A stretch of DNA of 64,000 nt from Strigops habroptila (taxonomy: Eukaryota; Chordata; Aves; Psittaciformes; Psittacidae), in assembly GCF_004027225.2 (NCBI RefSeq), contig NC_044284.2, forward strand, positions 42,022,420 through 42,086,419. The letters are read 5' to 3'. Made by a program: the position numbers and the translations under genes. Under the pieces are notes generated by a model that was not told the origin of the DNA, made no database searches, and was given only the letters and a program-made list of their open reading frames with translations. This document shows, piece by piece, positions 26,701-39,500 of the stretch. Every line of letters begins with the position of its first letter. The first letter of the stretch is position 1.

Positions 26701-29700
26701 GATTGGGCAAGTTCTTGTACATTACTCTATCCCATGATATTGCAGCACACCGTACAGCTATAACCCTGCAGGTCACCTGTGAGTTGAACAATGACAGGAA
26801 TTTTTGTTTTACAGATGAGGACTGCCAGGCAGATCAATGACTACGTCATTGGATAGGGACTCAACTCAGATGCTCCTGACATCCCATTCGGATGGTGTTC
26901 TTCAGGCCATGGAGAGTGTATCTTTCCAGCAAAAAGGGCTGTGGAGAAAGGGACTGAACTGGCTAGCACTAACCATAACAGAGGTCTTAACTAACACAAG
27001 CTTCCCCAACATGAGGAAGAGCTGAGATTAGTGGCTTAAATCGTTCAGGCAGACAGCTTAATAACCAAACATTAGCCACTGTCAGAGTGAGAAAGTGATC
27101 AACAATAATTTATTTAATGCGTGCATTTCACACCATCAGGGCAATCAGCACTTCATGTTGGGAATAACAGTGGAGTCCTTATGGCTGGTAGATGAAGTCG
27201 CTCTATGGAGTGTATTTGGTCCAGGTCTGAAGAGGCAAGGCCACAATGCTCTGTATAGCATATGTTCATGCTCTCAATGATGCTTAGCATTGCTTCATTG
27301 AATGTTAGGTGCCTGTCACCAGCACAATGCTAATGCTAATGCTGTTCTGGCTTAGAAAGAACTAGGAGTAGGCTGGGATATTCCTGTGTTGCGTAGGAAG
27401 AGGAGCAATGTGTAGACAACAGAAGGAGGAGGACAATAATAAAGTTTGGGCAGAAGAGCACAGAGATCACAAAAAATGGGGGGAGGGGGAGATTGAGATT
27501 AAAAAAATGTAAATTCAGAGCAAAGGTTTTCTGTGTTGTATGCTTCATTGAAAAGTGACTAAGGGTTGAGGACAGACTGTCCTGCTGGATTCTGGACAAA
27601 TGTCAAGCCATGTGTGTCCAGCCTGCAAGGGATGCAGAACAAGACATGCTATTGCTTGTATTTCCCTCAAGCAGCCTGTCAAAAGACATCTCCATCTGGC
27701 TGACCAGCCTGTACCTCCTGGGCATGGGTACAGAGGGGGAACTACTCCGCAGTTACTCACATGCATGCACACAGACTCTGTGGACCATACTGAGCTCCAA
27801 GTCCCTGGGAGCCTTCACTAATCCGCGCTGGCACAAAATGGGAAAAGATGCCAAACTCCAGCATGTAAAAACCACTGGTTTTGCTCCCTGAACACCCAAG
27901 GAAGCATGCTGCATACGATCTGACTCTTACTCTCCCAATTCCCTGCTGTAAGTAAAATCAAACTCCTCTCTCCTTTTGCTTGCCACGCTCAGAAGCCCTG
28001 ACCCGAGGGAGCACTGCTATGCTGTGCTTCTGTCTCTTGCAGTGAATTCACACAAGGCTCCTGCTGTAAAAAGGGGATCGACTGGCTGACCAGTCAGCCA
28101 GTTTCAAGTTGATTTGCTTCACTCATTAGCAAAACCAAGTAGGATATCATTGCATTGACCTATTCATCTAGAGTTATCAACGAAACAGGCCTGAGCTGCA
28201 TCCTACCATTCAACACTGGTTACTCTACAAGGGCTAGGCTGTGATGTTGAAGTCCCAATGCCAGTGCAAAGGGAAGGTGGCAGTGTGACAGAGAGAGCCT
28301 TTCTGCCTTTCCTACTCACAATCTCTTGCTAGTGTCAACACAAATTATTCCTTAAATGACCAGGGAATTAATTCAAACCAGACCACTCTATACAGAGGGA
28401 CATTGCCCAGCCTGGGAACTTCTGGAGACACAGAACTGCTTCAAAACCTAAGGGTTTTCAATCTTCTGCTCAAGATACTGCCAGGCAGCAGTATGTCAGG
28501 ATCAAACATTACCTCAGAGGTCATTTATTAAAACAATGTGGGGAGAGAGAAGGGGGAGGAGGGTTCCAGAGGGCCATCACACTTCAAAGGATATTTGACA
28601 AAAATTAGCATAATGACACTCTCCATAGAGTCTGCATTATACACAGTACCTATTCAGGTTCCTTCCCTTTAGAAACCTTTTGGAGACTCATGAAAATAAG
28701 AAGTGGAAGAGCACAGTTTGCCTTTCCTGTAAAGAGTACTGCAGCCCCGCGAACCTCCTACAAGGGCAGCCTGCTCACCTTGGCACTTGAGAGAGTCTTT
28801 TAGGGAGCTCTGATCCAGTATCTTGCTCCTTGGAACTCTTTTTTGCACTGTTTAACCTCCTTGCAATATTATCCATAATGACTGCCCCATTTTCAGCTGC
28901 TGCATCCAGCTCCTGTGTCCTACTTGAGCACTCTGGGGTTTTTCCCCCAAAGAACAGTTTGGCTGTAGGGGACCCTAAACCACTTTAACATCTGACCACA
29001 GCAGAAAGCACCACTCAACCCCTTGAAATCAGCATCACCATCTCCCTTCCAAAATAGGTGAATTGTCCGTCTAGCAAAGAAAGAGTTTATGACAGATATG
29101 TCAAGCAGAAGCGGTCTACCTGCTGATGCTGTGAGCCCCAGGCGAAATTCTCCCTGAGCCCAGCTGCTGCTTAGCCCATGCCCCCAGGCATGAATTCAGA
29201 TTTTTCCTGGCTAATATTGTTCACCTGGGCAGTCACAGGAAAATTACACTGAGACAGTTCGTCTCAGTGCTAAAAGTACAATATTAGCTGGCAGCTTCAC
29301 TACAGGCAGATGCAGGCAGGCCAGGTACTGCTTTTCTTACTCTCAAATTTTGGTCAGATAAAGCAAAAGACTCCCTCACCTGCCTAACATCAGCACATCT
29401 CTAACAGCAAAAATGCAGTTCTCTTGTTCTGCTTTTATAGCAGATGTCTGGCAATACTCTGTGTTTTGGATACAAGGATAACCACAATGACTTTACCATA
29501 TAACTCAATTTATGGATACATGCTTTTCTCTCCTTTAAACCAGTGTAACTAAAACAACACTTCTGTTTCTACAGAGCTTTCTGCATTTGCATCATTATAA
29601 CCCTTGACTGCCAGGCTTGCGATTCCAGAAACTTCAGGTGCAGAACAGTTTTAATATATTCCTTTAGAAAGTAGTTTATCAAAAAACATTTTTTTTCACC

Positions 29701-32700
29701 AATCACCAGGCAATGCCACTGTGACTGCTGATTAAAAAAAAAAAAAAAAAAAGATTAATTTAAATTTTAAAGATCACCTTCTGTTGTTATTAGGAACTGA
29801 ATATTTTTCATTAGGTACCAGAGAGTTATTCAGAATCACTTTCCATTCTAGGGACAGGAAAAATGTTGATAATTCATCACTCTGTAAGGCTAATCTATTA
29901 ATAAAACCAGAAACTCTTGTGGAGGCTGTTGGACAAAATAATTGAAATAAGGTTTGATTTAGCATTTGCAGCAGTCATCTGAAGAGAGAACAATCTGTAT
30001 AATGTCAGTACATAGATGCGTAAATTCACTGGCTTTTGTAACAAAAGCACTTTTGCTGCAGTCTGTAGCTAAGAAAGAAAATTTCAAATTTTACGGCAGT
30101 GAAGGCGGAACAGGGGCTCAAGTACAGAATTGTAATGCTGATGTGAATATCCTGTCCTCCCCACTCCTCATTCCCCAGGCACCCAATAGTCAATTTGGTA
30201 CATTTTTCCCTTCTTGTTTTGAATTTCCACAAAATAAATGTTCCCTCTTAGCCATAAACAGCTACCCATACTTTTTTTCCCCGATTAGCTACAAGAGCAA
30301 CAATCTCCACAAGATACTGCTGTTAAGATCGTATATTGCTTTTTCTGCCTTGGTCAGCCAGCCTGTTTTAACTTGTCACTTAATTCCCTGCCAAAACTGT
30401 TGTCATTTCAGTAGAAATCCAGCAAAATTACACTTTATATAAATACTAATATTACTCTACACTTATATTTTAAAAATTAAGTGCAGAAAACCCTGAATCT
30501 CTAAGAAAGTCAGATAGTTCCTTGTTGCAATAAAATAGTTCACCACCCACATTGACTTTTCTCCAACTTTCACTCTCTCTTGTTTTATTCTCCAATAGAA
30601 GCACACCAATGAACTTATACTGTGAGCTTCTCTGTCTTGTTTATAATTTCCCAGCATGAAAATGTTGTTGAAGCAGAATAATGTTTCCTGAACAGAACTG
30701 ATATGATTGATCTATTCAATGGAGTGCGGTGCGCTGATTATATGTTTGCATAAGGTTTCTGGATGTGAAATTTTCAAGTTTGCATTGGCAACTGTAAATT
30801 AGATTCTGCTAAGGGCTACCACGCATGATTTCTCTTTTACAGAGCAAGTTGTTCAAGGTTACTGAACCACATACACTGTTGTGTTGTAGAAAAGGCTATG
30901 CTTCAAAACAGCACAGCTGCACGGCAGCTCAGAAGAGCAGCTGGAGGGAGAGGGAGACAAGCTGGTGTCGCGGATCTCAGGGGGCTTTAGAGAGCTGAGA
31001 ACCTGCCATTTGCTTGTGTGGAAAGACTGGACCCAGGGGTACACTCCAAAGGATGGTACACATCGCTACAGCCTTGGGGTCCTGCCTCTAGCTCATTCCT
31101 AGGAGCTGGAGAAGGCTAGACCTTGGGCTAATGACTTTATCAGCTGTGATCACTCAGTCAGGAGCAAAGCCAGGAAGGAAACCCACAGAAACTCACTCCC
31201 TTGCCTTTTAACCAGAGGACAAGTCCTGCCCATAAATGACTGTGAGCATTGCCTAGTGGGTAGTGAGCAGCCACCTGAGGGACCATTTCTGCTCTACGCA
31301 GTGCACATTTTGTTTGCTCTAGCTACAACCAGTATTAAGGGTACGAGGGTAAAAAAGGTAGAATTTGGTCTCTACTCACATTTATGGGACAAAAGGACAT
31401 CAAAAGAGTCTGCCCATCTTGATGCTTCTTCTGTTGATAGTCTTCTGTAAAGAAAGGAAGGGGTAAGTTACAGCCAACCCATGGCCACTGGTCACCTCTA
31501 GGGCTGTTTGACAAGGACACCGAGGAAGGCTGGAATTCTCACTTAACTTTGGAGGTCTACAGTGTCAAGGTCTCCAGGTGAGCAAGTCACCCTGGGCTCC
31601 ATTTAGAATCAGTGAGGAGAAACCGAGGGACTTGCAGGGACTTGACTTTCTTCAGCTCACATCCCCGGGTAGGTGGGTAAAACAGACCAGATGAATCACA
31701 CCCAAAAAGGGACCAATTTTTCCTCACTGACTCTAAGCAGAGGCCCAGAGAACAAGTTCAGATGTAGACATTTACATTGTAAAAGCCAAAAGTCAAGCAA
31801 AATTAAACCCATCCCTGCGGGATTGTTTATCTCTGTTTCTTGACTTTAAGAGGAAGGTTAGAGTCTTTAGCTCAGATGTAAGCAGTGGCTTGTGATCACA
31901 TGAATCCCATCCCACTCATCTCAAATCAGGACTCCGGATTGTCTGAAGCATCTACCTTAAACATTGTGCAAACTAACATAGAACTTTCTGGGTAGTGCTT
32001 AATAGCAAGGCTTTGCTAAAGCAGACTGTGACCTGAAATTGCTGGTCACTTCTTACACTGAGTCAGCTGTTCAGACTTTGATTTGTGATGACAGAGGGCT
32101 AAATTACATCCTCAAATATGTGCAGACATGTCTCACATACAGCAGTGGGGACAGTGCACATGTCCTGTCTCACAGGAGAACTTGTATCAATGATCCAGGT
32201 ACTTTCTGAAGAAGGTGTTCCTGCTGTATCAGCACTGTTCTGTTTTCCTTCTTCCTTGTGGCTAAAAGAACTAGTCAAAGCTTATACAAAGTACAATAAA
32301 AGGAAGAGAATACTAGAAGAGGTGGTGAGCAGGGAGAGGAAGGACAGAAATGGGGTTGGGGTGGGATGCTGCAGCTATACTCACTTCAAAGCCCGGTTGG
32401 GCTTGTCCGGAAGAATAGCTGTGAAATCATTATATGAGTCTGATTTGTGAGACAGGCAGCCCAGGCGAGTCCTCATTCCTCTGTTCCTGTGGTCGATGTG
32501 GGGGAGCAGGGGTGTAAGCAGGGGAAAACCAAAGAAGATGACAATTATAAGTCTAGCCAGAGCGGAAAAAAAAAAAAAGAAAAACAAAACAAATCAAAAC
32601 ACCACAGTGTCTCTGTGCCTCATCAGACCTGTGTCCTTGGTTGCCTCATCTGTGGGAGGGACCCTGAAACATCTTCAGTGAGACTCCAAGCAGTCACTAA

Positions 32701-34436
32701 GGACAGACAGCACCAGAGCAGCTGAAGGCTCACCCACACCAGTCATTCAGCTGCTCTGACTGGCAAAAAGACTTTCAAAGACTGCGCTTTGGGATGGTTT
32801 CTTGGAAAGATCTGCTCTGGTGAGGTGTGGGAGGAGAGCAAAGGGCAGCAATACCAGAAATAAGTCACCACAATCCAGCAGCACCAGAAAAAGCACAAAT
32901 ATCAGGGTTTGAGGGCAGGAGGGGGCTGGAGGAAAAAGAGAGGGGGTAAGGCACCTACAAGGTGAGCCTGTGCTGCAGAGCCATGAGACTGTGGCTAGGA
33001 TCAATCCCAAGTAGCTTCTTTAGACTCAGGTTACATAAGCAGACTAAAACTGCCTCTTTCCTGACAGGTTTACCCAGGCAGAAAATGGCTTTATTGCTTT
33101 TTTCCCCTCTACATTTCAAACCAGACCAAGAGCCTTTGCACCTTTATCAGCCCCTCGCGTCCTTGCCAGCCCCTTCCCAGGATAGAAAACATGTCCATAG
33201 CATCCTTCATTACCTAATCCTGAAATGGAGGGGAACACAAAAGGAGAGGGGGAAAAAAACACACACATGCATTATACAGGACTGGCCTCATCTCCTCTCA
33301 AAAACATAGAGATGCCTGTTAATGGTTTTACATGGTCTCCAGAAGGGCAGAGCCTGTGATTTGCCTCTCCAGTCCAAGGTCATCTCTTCTGCTAGATTCC
33401 CAAGACATCGAACAAGGCCATCCTCGCCTCTGGACCACAGGAGGAAGATTTAGTGACCTAGCCTCCACTTCTCAGCTGCTGGACCCACTTCTGAGCTGAA
33501 GAAAGCCCTTCCCTGAGCCCTGCTGCCAAACAGATGCTAAATACTTTCTGTGACTGTAGAGGAAAGTACATTATTTTTCTCTTCCATATGTAATTCTTGC
33601 AGAACACTTCAGCACCTGAGCTCAGCAACTGAGCCAATCTGTAGCATGCCTGTTTCTCCCTTCTCCTCCCGCCCTTCAGAGAGTTTCTATTATTGCACAT
33701 TTTAATGTAATCTTAAAGCAAATTAAATGTTAATTAAATGCAATGAGTGTCTCCCTGGCGCAGCACAGGCAGCTCGCAGCATTTAACAAGCACAAAAACC
33801 TGGAGATCTTCAGTTGCAGGAATTGTTGCACAGCCTCAAACTATGGACCCATGGCTGGTGGTTTTGGGATGCTACACTACATAAACCTCAAACACCAATG
33901 CAAAAATAGCGTGTGTAAAGTGCCATGTTCCTGGCTGAGCATGCTGGACCTGCTGTGCTCAAACAGACATTGAGGTCACTATAGGATCTTTCTGGTACCT
34001 TTCCTGATACCTCCTACCTCCAACCTTTGTCTTGTCTGCACTATTTTTTCTAGCAAGCTCACGAATTTCGCAGCAAGAGGTGTGACATGCGTTACCGCAA
34101 TGCTGCTCAGATTTCTCTCTGATGCCTAAGATCAAGGGACTGCAGCAGGGAATCAGAGTGTTTGAGGGACAGAGACACTGCGCCATGCGCAAGGAGCTTG
34201 TCTCTTGTGGAACACTGATCTCTAGGTGAGAACTTCCAAGACAGGACACAGGAGAAATAGGGGAAAGAAACTGGATCCATGGGAGGTGCAGAGGCAAAGG
34301 AAGGGCAGGAGGGAAGAGGGAGCACCACAGCGAGCTGAAAGGCTTGCTGGATGAGGTAGGCAGTGACAGGATGGGCAGGGGTGAGGGATGCATCATGTCT
34401 TTTCAGTTACCTCCGTGGGATCAGTAAGGCAGCCAT
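20564..34436 (-). CDS. RGS8: RGS8, regulator of G-protein signalling 8, complete (5 coding exons)
   Basis: GTPase-activating protein for Galpha-o/i and Galpha-q. In mammals it is enriched in brain, especially Purkinje cells, where it speeds GIRK-channel gating. The coding sequence joins 34411-34436, 32385-32486, 31380-31444, 22465-22631 and 20564-20746 on the minus strand. That is 543 nt, 180 residues plus TAG, the same length as the human 180-residue isoform. The N-terminus MAALLIPRR differs from human only at residue 6. [16 protein letters not shown] and the [11 protein letters not shown] linker follow. The RGS box spans about residues 52-168, with [16 protein letters not shown] and VNIDFQTRE (Asn122 is the Galpha-contact Asn). 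The C-terminus QTQRRLS is the RGS8 hallmark. Intron 3 is 8.7 kb and carries a solo LTR. An alternative 5' exon lies at 36487-36545. Confidence 0.96.
22465..22631 (-). CDS. RGS8: RGS8 coding exon 4 (central RGS box)
   Basis: 167 bp between CTTGCAG and GTGGGT. It encodes [20 protein letters not shown] through [20 protein letters not shown] to DVQAPRE, residues 66-120. It has the same length as RGS16 exon 4. The solo LTR starts 71 bp upstream of this exon's acceptor in transcript orientation. Confidence 0.96.
22697..22701. repeat. Target-site duplication, left copy
   Basis: GACAT, directly before the LTR TG. It is matched exactly by GACAT at 23282-23286. A 5-bp duplication fits ERVL-type integration. 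Confidence 0.85.
22702..23281 (-). mobile_element. Solo LTR, avian class III (ERVL-type) endogenous retrovirus
   Basis: A 580-bp element beginning TGTTGTAG and ending CCAGGACA on the plus strand. It is flanked on both sides by GACAT (22697-22701 and 23282-23286), a perfect 5-bp target duplication. Read on the minus strand it begins TGTCCTGGGTTCAGCTG and has TATATAA at about 23040-23046. It resembles the abundant avian ERVL LTRs with TGTCCTGGTTT-type starts and an ATT/TAT-rich segment. Sense is the same as RGS8. No internal gag-pol sequence is present, so it is a recombined solo LTR. The family assignment is from memory of sequence style. Confidence 0.85.
23282..23286. repeat. Target-site duplication, right copy
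   Basis: GACAT, directly after the LTR CA; partner of 22697-22701. The identity of the two copies suggests the insertion borders are intact. Confidence 0.85.
29734..29752. repeat. A19 mononucleotide tract
   Basis: Uninterrupted run of 19 A inside RGS8 intron 3, between two AT-rich stretches. No element body was recognised. Confidence 0.9.
31380..31444 (-). CDS. RGS8: RGS8 coding exon 3
   Basis: 65 bp between TTTACAG and GTGAGT. It encodes [20 protein letters not shown] and K64, nearly identical to mammalian RGS8. It opens the RGS box. It is three bases longer than the RGS16 equivalent, with the same phases. Confidence 0.95.
32385..32486 (-). CDS. RGS8: RGS8 coding exon 2
   Basis: 102 bp between CCACAG and GTGAGT. 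It encodes [20 protein letters not shown] and on to PDKPNRAL, residues 10-42. It is shared by both N-terminal isoforms. It has the same length and phases as RGS16 exon 2. An internal Met13 could start a shorter form. Confidence 0.95.
34411..34436 (-). CDS. RGS8: RGS8 coding exon 1 (short N-terminal isoform)
   Basis: 26 coding bases from ATG at 34436-34434 encode MAALLIPR plus two bases of Arg9, then donor AG/GTAACT. The octapeptide and the phase fit the exon 2 acceptor and the known RGS8 N-terminus, which fixes this start. Any 5' UTR extends to higher coordinates; no convincing TATA box was seen. Confidence 0.88.
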
Positions 34437-36486
34437 TCAGGCATCCAGTTATAGTTAACCCTTTAACTGGCTGGCTTGGACAGCGGTCAGGGCTGTTTGC
34501 AGGAGGCAGGAGTGCAGGAAGGAGGGATTTACTGTTCCATGTCCTGGCACTTAAAAATGTATCAAAGGATCCTCTGCAAAACAAAAGGAGGACCAGTTGT
34601 TCTCAACCCATTTGATCCTTGCCTCCTAGCGCGGAAGGTCTGTTTTTCAGTGAAAGACGTTCAGAGTTGAGGGATGATCACAGAGGAGAGACAGCATTTC
34701 CTTCTAAGATCAGGACCGCAGGTTAAGTCCAGCTTCAGGTCTAAAGTGACTTGAGTTTGGCGTCACAGCTCACCATGGAGCAGCAGGAGTTGGCATTATC
34801 GCACTCATCATTCAACACCTCTGAAGGTCTCTCTCCTCAACAGGTAGAGCTCCAGGCTGGCCTCGCTAAGAAGACCAAACTACCTCTTGTCCCTGTCCCT
34901 CCAGGTCATGGCTGATGTTACTGGCCAGGCACCATGGAAAAGCTGGCACTGCAAATAGAACAACAGGAGGACTTTCACGTGCCTGCAGATGCTGGTCCTT
35001 TCACCATCACAGGCTTAAGCACTCACACAAAAATAACTCAAAGAAAGCATCTCTTCTTCGGGGTGGTGGGAGCCTGTGGGGAGCCACCGAGGAGATGCAC
35101 AGTCTGCAAAGGGGAAGGAAGGAAAGAGGAAAGGAAGGGAGGAGGTGGGAAGGAAGGGATGGTAGTGTCCCTGTGAGCCTTGGCACACAGGCAGCTGATT
35201 GAACAAATCTCACATCAGAGCGTGAAGGTGAGATCCACCAGCAAGGAGGCCAATGGAACAGAGCAGGACTATATGGTGAGCAAAGGGCAAAGGTTTCGTA
35301 ATTGCCAGGGCAGGGCCAAGCTCCAGGTAACCTCCATGTCCTCTTGCCCAGAGGAAAAAATGGAGGAGGAGACAAAGGAACTGATAAGAGTAGAGGCTGT
35401 GTGCAAAGGAACCAGGACCCTGCTCTGCTGGGACCTGGGGAGATCCCAGATCTTGGGCTGTCCAATGCCATCCCTTTTAAAATCTGATTACATTAAAAAT
35501 GCACAAAGCCTCTTCCCAACAAATTAATGGAACTGGGATTGTGCTACATGCCAGTGAGTGCATTTCCTTAATCCTTACCCTGACCGGCTGCTTCGATACG
35601 CTTTAACTGAAATCAATCCTTGTAATTCCTTAAGCCCCTTTAAATTTCCTCATTAACAGCCTCACCCGCATGTGGGGCCACAGCACATGATTTCCTGGAG
35701 CCCAGCAGCCCCTACTCCTCTTTCCCACTGCTGCTGTGAAGCGACGGCTGGAAGCAGAGCCAGGTGCCCTCTCCCTTGCAGCCTCCTCCAGCAGCCTGTT
35801 TTTTGGGGTACTGTTATGAAACAGCCTTCTGCTTGCCCCTGCTCCCACCCACTTGCCAGCCCCCGCAACAATAACCTGCACAGCTAGGCAGCACCGAACT
35901 TCTCTGTGATCCCAAAGTCTGTCTGACTTCACGGATGCCAAGACCTACATTTCCTGTGAAGGCAGTTCCACTGCTACGCTGACATACCCATGGACATTTA
36001 CTCTGATTGCAAATAAAGCCAGTCAATTATGACTTCAGAAATACAATCTGTGCTGTCTGGTAAAGGCATCCTGGTAGGGGTCCATGGTGAGGTTTTTTGC
36101 GTCTCTCTCCATCCTTCATCCTACCTCCCACTCCTATGAAAGGACCCCAGTCAAGGAGAATTGCCAGTCTCATCATGGATGTGTTTTGGGGTTTCTCCTT
36201 GGAAGACAGAAAGGGAGGGGTATGATTGTGACATGCAGGTTATCAAACCACCCCAGGAGATCACCTGAGCAAAGATAAAGAAACCATCCCAATAGAAAAA
36301 AAAAACAGTAGCACAAAGGTTAAAAAAACCCACAACAAAGCAACAACAACAAAAAAACCCCAAACAAAACAAACCATGAGATTTCAAGGGCTTCAAGAGA
36401 TTAAGACCATTCATTCAAACGCAGCGAAAGCCAGAAAAAAACTGAACAGAGGCACTGCAGACAGACACGGAGAAAATGATACTCAC

Positions 36487-36545
36487 TGCCTTTGACCTGT
36501 CCTCTCTGCCAGTGGGTCTGTGCCGACAGTGTGGTCAGAGAGGCT
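36487..36545 (-). CDS. RGS8: RGS8 alternative 5' coding exon (long N-terminal isoform)
   Basis: 59 bp between CTCTCTCCCCAG and GTGAGT. It encodes SLSDHTVGTDPLAERTGQR plus two bases that make Gln with the first base of exon 2, so it reads in frame into NRGMRTRLG. This matches the long human RGS8 isoform, where SLSDHPVGKDPQ follows a seven-residue MWNTLTR start. The exon has an acceptor and no ATG, so at least one more upstream exon is needed. I could not find an obvious MWNTLTR-like exon up to 58 kb. It replaces exon 1 at 34411-34436 as an alternative. Confidence 0.8.
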
Positions 36546-39500
36546 CTGGGGAGAGAGCAGAGCGGTCTTCTTCAGAGAAAACCCCTTGCACAGGGTGAAA
36601 GTCTCACTTTGACACCCCTCCCCTCCCCACCTCTCTCCGGCCAGCAGCAGCGCAGCTCAAAGCAGCTCTCTCACATCCAGCAAACCCCTACAGCAGCCTC
36701 AAGCCAGCAGACTGAGGCTCTGCTGTGCAGCTGGCTCCCATTGCTCATTGGCGGCACTGCTGGGGAGCCCACCAGAGCAGCATGTTTTGCTGCACCCCCT
36801 CCTCACCCACCTGGCAGCAAAACCCCTGCTTCTCCCCCGTTGGAGATGGGGGACTGCTCTGCACGTGCGGTGGATGCCAAAGGCTGGAAGGGAGCATCTG
36901 GGGGTGGGGAGGGGAAGACGCCTGCAAAAGCACTCGCTGTTGTCACCCTCGGTATGTTGGAAAAAAGCATCCGCCTGCATCGTTTTAATCGGCTCCTCTG
37001 AGGTTTAGGGAAGGTTGCTACCCTCAGATCACAGATCATTAGGAGTTGCCACAGATATTAGGGATGGGAGAGTTTAATTAAAGTGACCAGGTGTCAGCAG
37101 AGCCAAATAAAATTTTGGCAACAGGCAAGGGAGGACCTTTTTGCAGGGCATGGGATGACAGAAGAAAAAAAATCCACCTGGCAAGTCAGTGGTGTGACTG
37201 ACCCCTTGCATCCATCTCCCCGCTTCTCCCATCTGATGTGTGCAGTCCTGCTCACTCCCTGCAACCTCTCTCAGTGCGCTCACCCCGTGGTATAGGCTCC
37301 AATTCCCTTTTCACTCTTGCACTCACCCCTCCGTCCTCCAGAGGGTGCACATAGGTTGTCCAGTGCCTCACCCCAGAGACTCTAACAACAACGTAACCCA
37401 GAGCACCAACATGGTGGGGCTGCAGCACAGCCCCCAGCTCTGAGCTTAGCACAACATCTGGATGTCATGCAGTCTGCACAGGCACTGATGTGTGTCACTG
37501 ACTCACTGAGAGCTCAAGTCATGGGATCTCCATTGCTTTATTGCTTTTGTGATCCTAATGAGGTTGATCAACTAAAAAAAATAAAAATAAAAAAATAAAA
37601 AGGTCCTCTGCAGTTAAACAAGTCATTGTCCTTTTCCTGGAAACTTGCAGTCGCCTGCCTCTCCTTTGCTAAAAAACTGCTGGGCCTAACATCCTGGTGC
37701 TACTAGCAGGAAGCATGTCTTGAGATAGCACATTATCACCAGGCAATATTCCCAGGCAGAGACAGAATCTTGCTAAACTTACTACAAAAACAAAGGGATT
37801 AGTAGCACTGCAGCAATGATCCCAGCTCTCCATCATCTTGGATCCCCTCCTTCACAGCTCAATGGTGAAAGGAAATATTTGCCTTGTTCTCATCCTCACA
37901 TCGCAAAGCCCAGGTCATCCTGACTCAGATTAATCATGTCTCCAGTTATCAGAAGACAAGCACTGAGAAAACACCATGGCAGATACAATCTCCTCTCAGC
38001 CAAGGTCAAAGGTTGAGGTTCATCTTATGCCTCTGCTATGATAGCCTAGTTTGTTCAAGTTAAATAACACTCAGCTTCAGCCCTTGCCCCAAACACAAGA
38101 CAAATTTAATACAACATCACCAAGGGTTTAACTTCTAAGACGTCATTTTTGCTTTAATGCATTTCCACATTTCCGGGTTCTCTCTGGGCAACCGCAGGAT
38201 ATCACAAGTGTTCCTTTCATAATACTTCCAAGACAACTATCAGATCTCATTTACACACAGAGACACTGTGGGGTGGAGGAGGTCAACAAAATGTTAATCA
38301 ACAAAGCTCTAGATGATTCTGGTCCCTTATTCAGATACCCGGACTTTTCTGCAATCTCAAACAGATCAAAAACTCTGATCCACTAACTCTGGATGGGATA
38401 ACTCAGACGACCACACGAGTGCTTCCACTTTTGCTCCTGCTTTTACGCCAGTTTTCTATATTGCCATCTCACAGCCATCGACAGTATGGCCAGAGACCAT
38501 ATTTCTATATTCCTCTTTCTCCAATACGTAAGTACAACCTTTTCATGACCTCAGTGAGATCCTTTAACAATCCACAAACAACTTTGAACATCAACAGTTT
38601 TTTCTTCTAGTTTCTGGGGCCAGGTGTGAGTTAATGGAGAACAAAAAGAAGTGAACTATGCTGACACGGGCACTATGGGAAATGTAATTAAATTGCAGGT
38701 AAAGAGAATTACATTTTTTACAAGGTAATATTTTAGAAAGCTTCTGTGCAGTAGAAGAGTTTTATGGCAAATTCCTTCCAAAATAGCTCTCCTGCTTTTG
38801 ACTACTCTGTAGCTTCTATTTAAAAGCTTTTAATAAAATAACTCATTTTGATATTAGGCTTGAATCCCATCCAAAATTTTAAATCTCTCCAACAATTACA
38901 TTGAAGCAATTTCCTCATGACCTGCTAACAGCAAACACACAAGTAGTGAACATGTGCAGTGTTGGGAGTGTTGGCTGTCACTGGGCAGGGTGGAAGGGAA
39001 TTTACCAGCCTGTTCCCTGGATGTTAATCTTCTCTCCACTATGTCCAGGGTCATTTCCACCCTCCCTATTATTTTAAATACCTCCCTGCCTATTCTGTGT
39101 GTTTTGTCCATTGATTATCATTCAAGTCTTTTTTACCCAAAATCTTCTTCTGGACCAAACACCTCCACCAGTTTCACTTGGTCCCAGTTTCTGCCACCCA
39201 ACTGCTAGATAGAATTGCATGGCCTGAAAACATCTCTTCCTTCCAGTACGTCTGCCCTTACACATCCAGCAGGACCAGGAAGGCAGCTCTGGCTGGTAGT
39301 TGTGTGGCTTTTGCCTCTCCAGATACAGGGATGCTCCTCCCAGGGCTGGCAGCTAATCACCCTCCTCAGGTGCGGGCTGGAAGATCAGAGGATGCCTACA
39401 CTGACTAGCTCATTTGCTTGGCTCACAACTCCAGTGGCTTTGCCTTAAACAAATCCCTTCACCTTGACATTTAAGTAGACTTCTCTGTGTCTTCTCACTC

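Larger units (their letters stand above)
22632..31379 (-). other. RGS8: RGS8 intron 3 (8.7 kb)
   Basis: Largest RGS8 intron, between coding exons 3 and 4. It contains the solo LTR at 22702-23281, an A/C-rich (T/G on plus) tract near 24.04-24.09 kb, an A19 tract at 29734-29752 and otherwise unique AT-moderate sequence. No further exon was recognised; open frames here lack motifs. Confidence 0.7.

Noticed and set aside
36492-37001. 169-codon plus-strand frame
   Set aside because: Antisense to the RGS8 alternative exon and its GC-rich flank; no motif.
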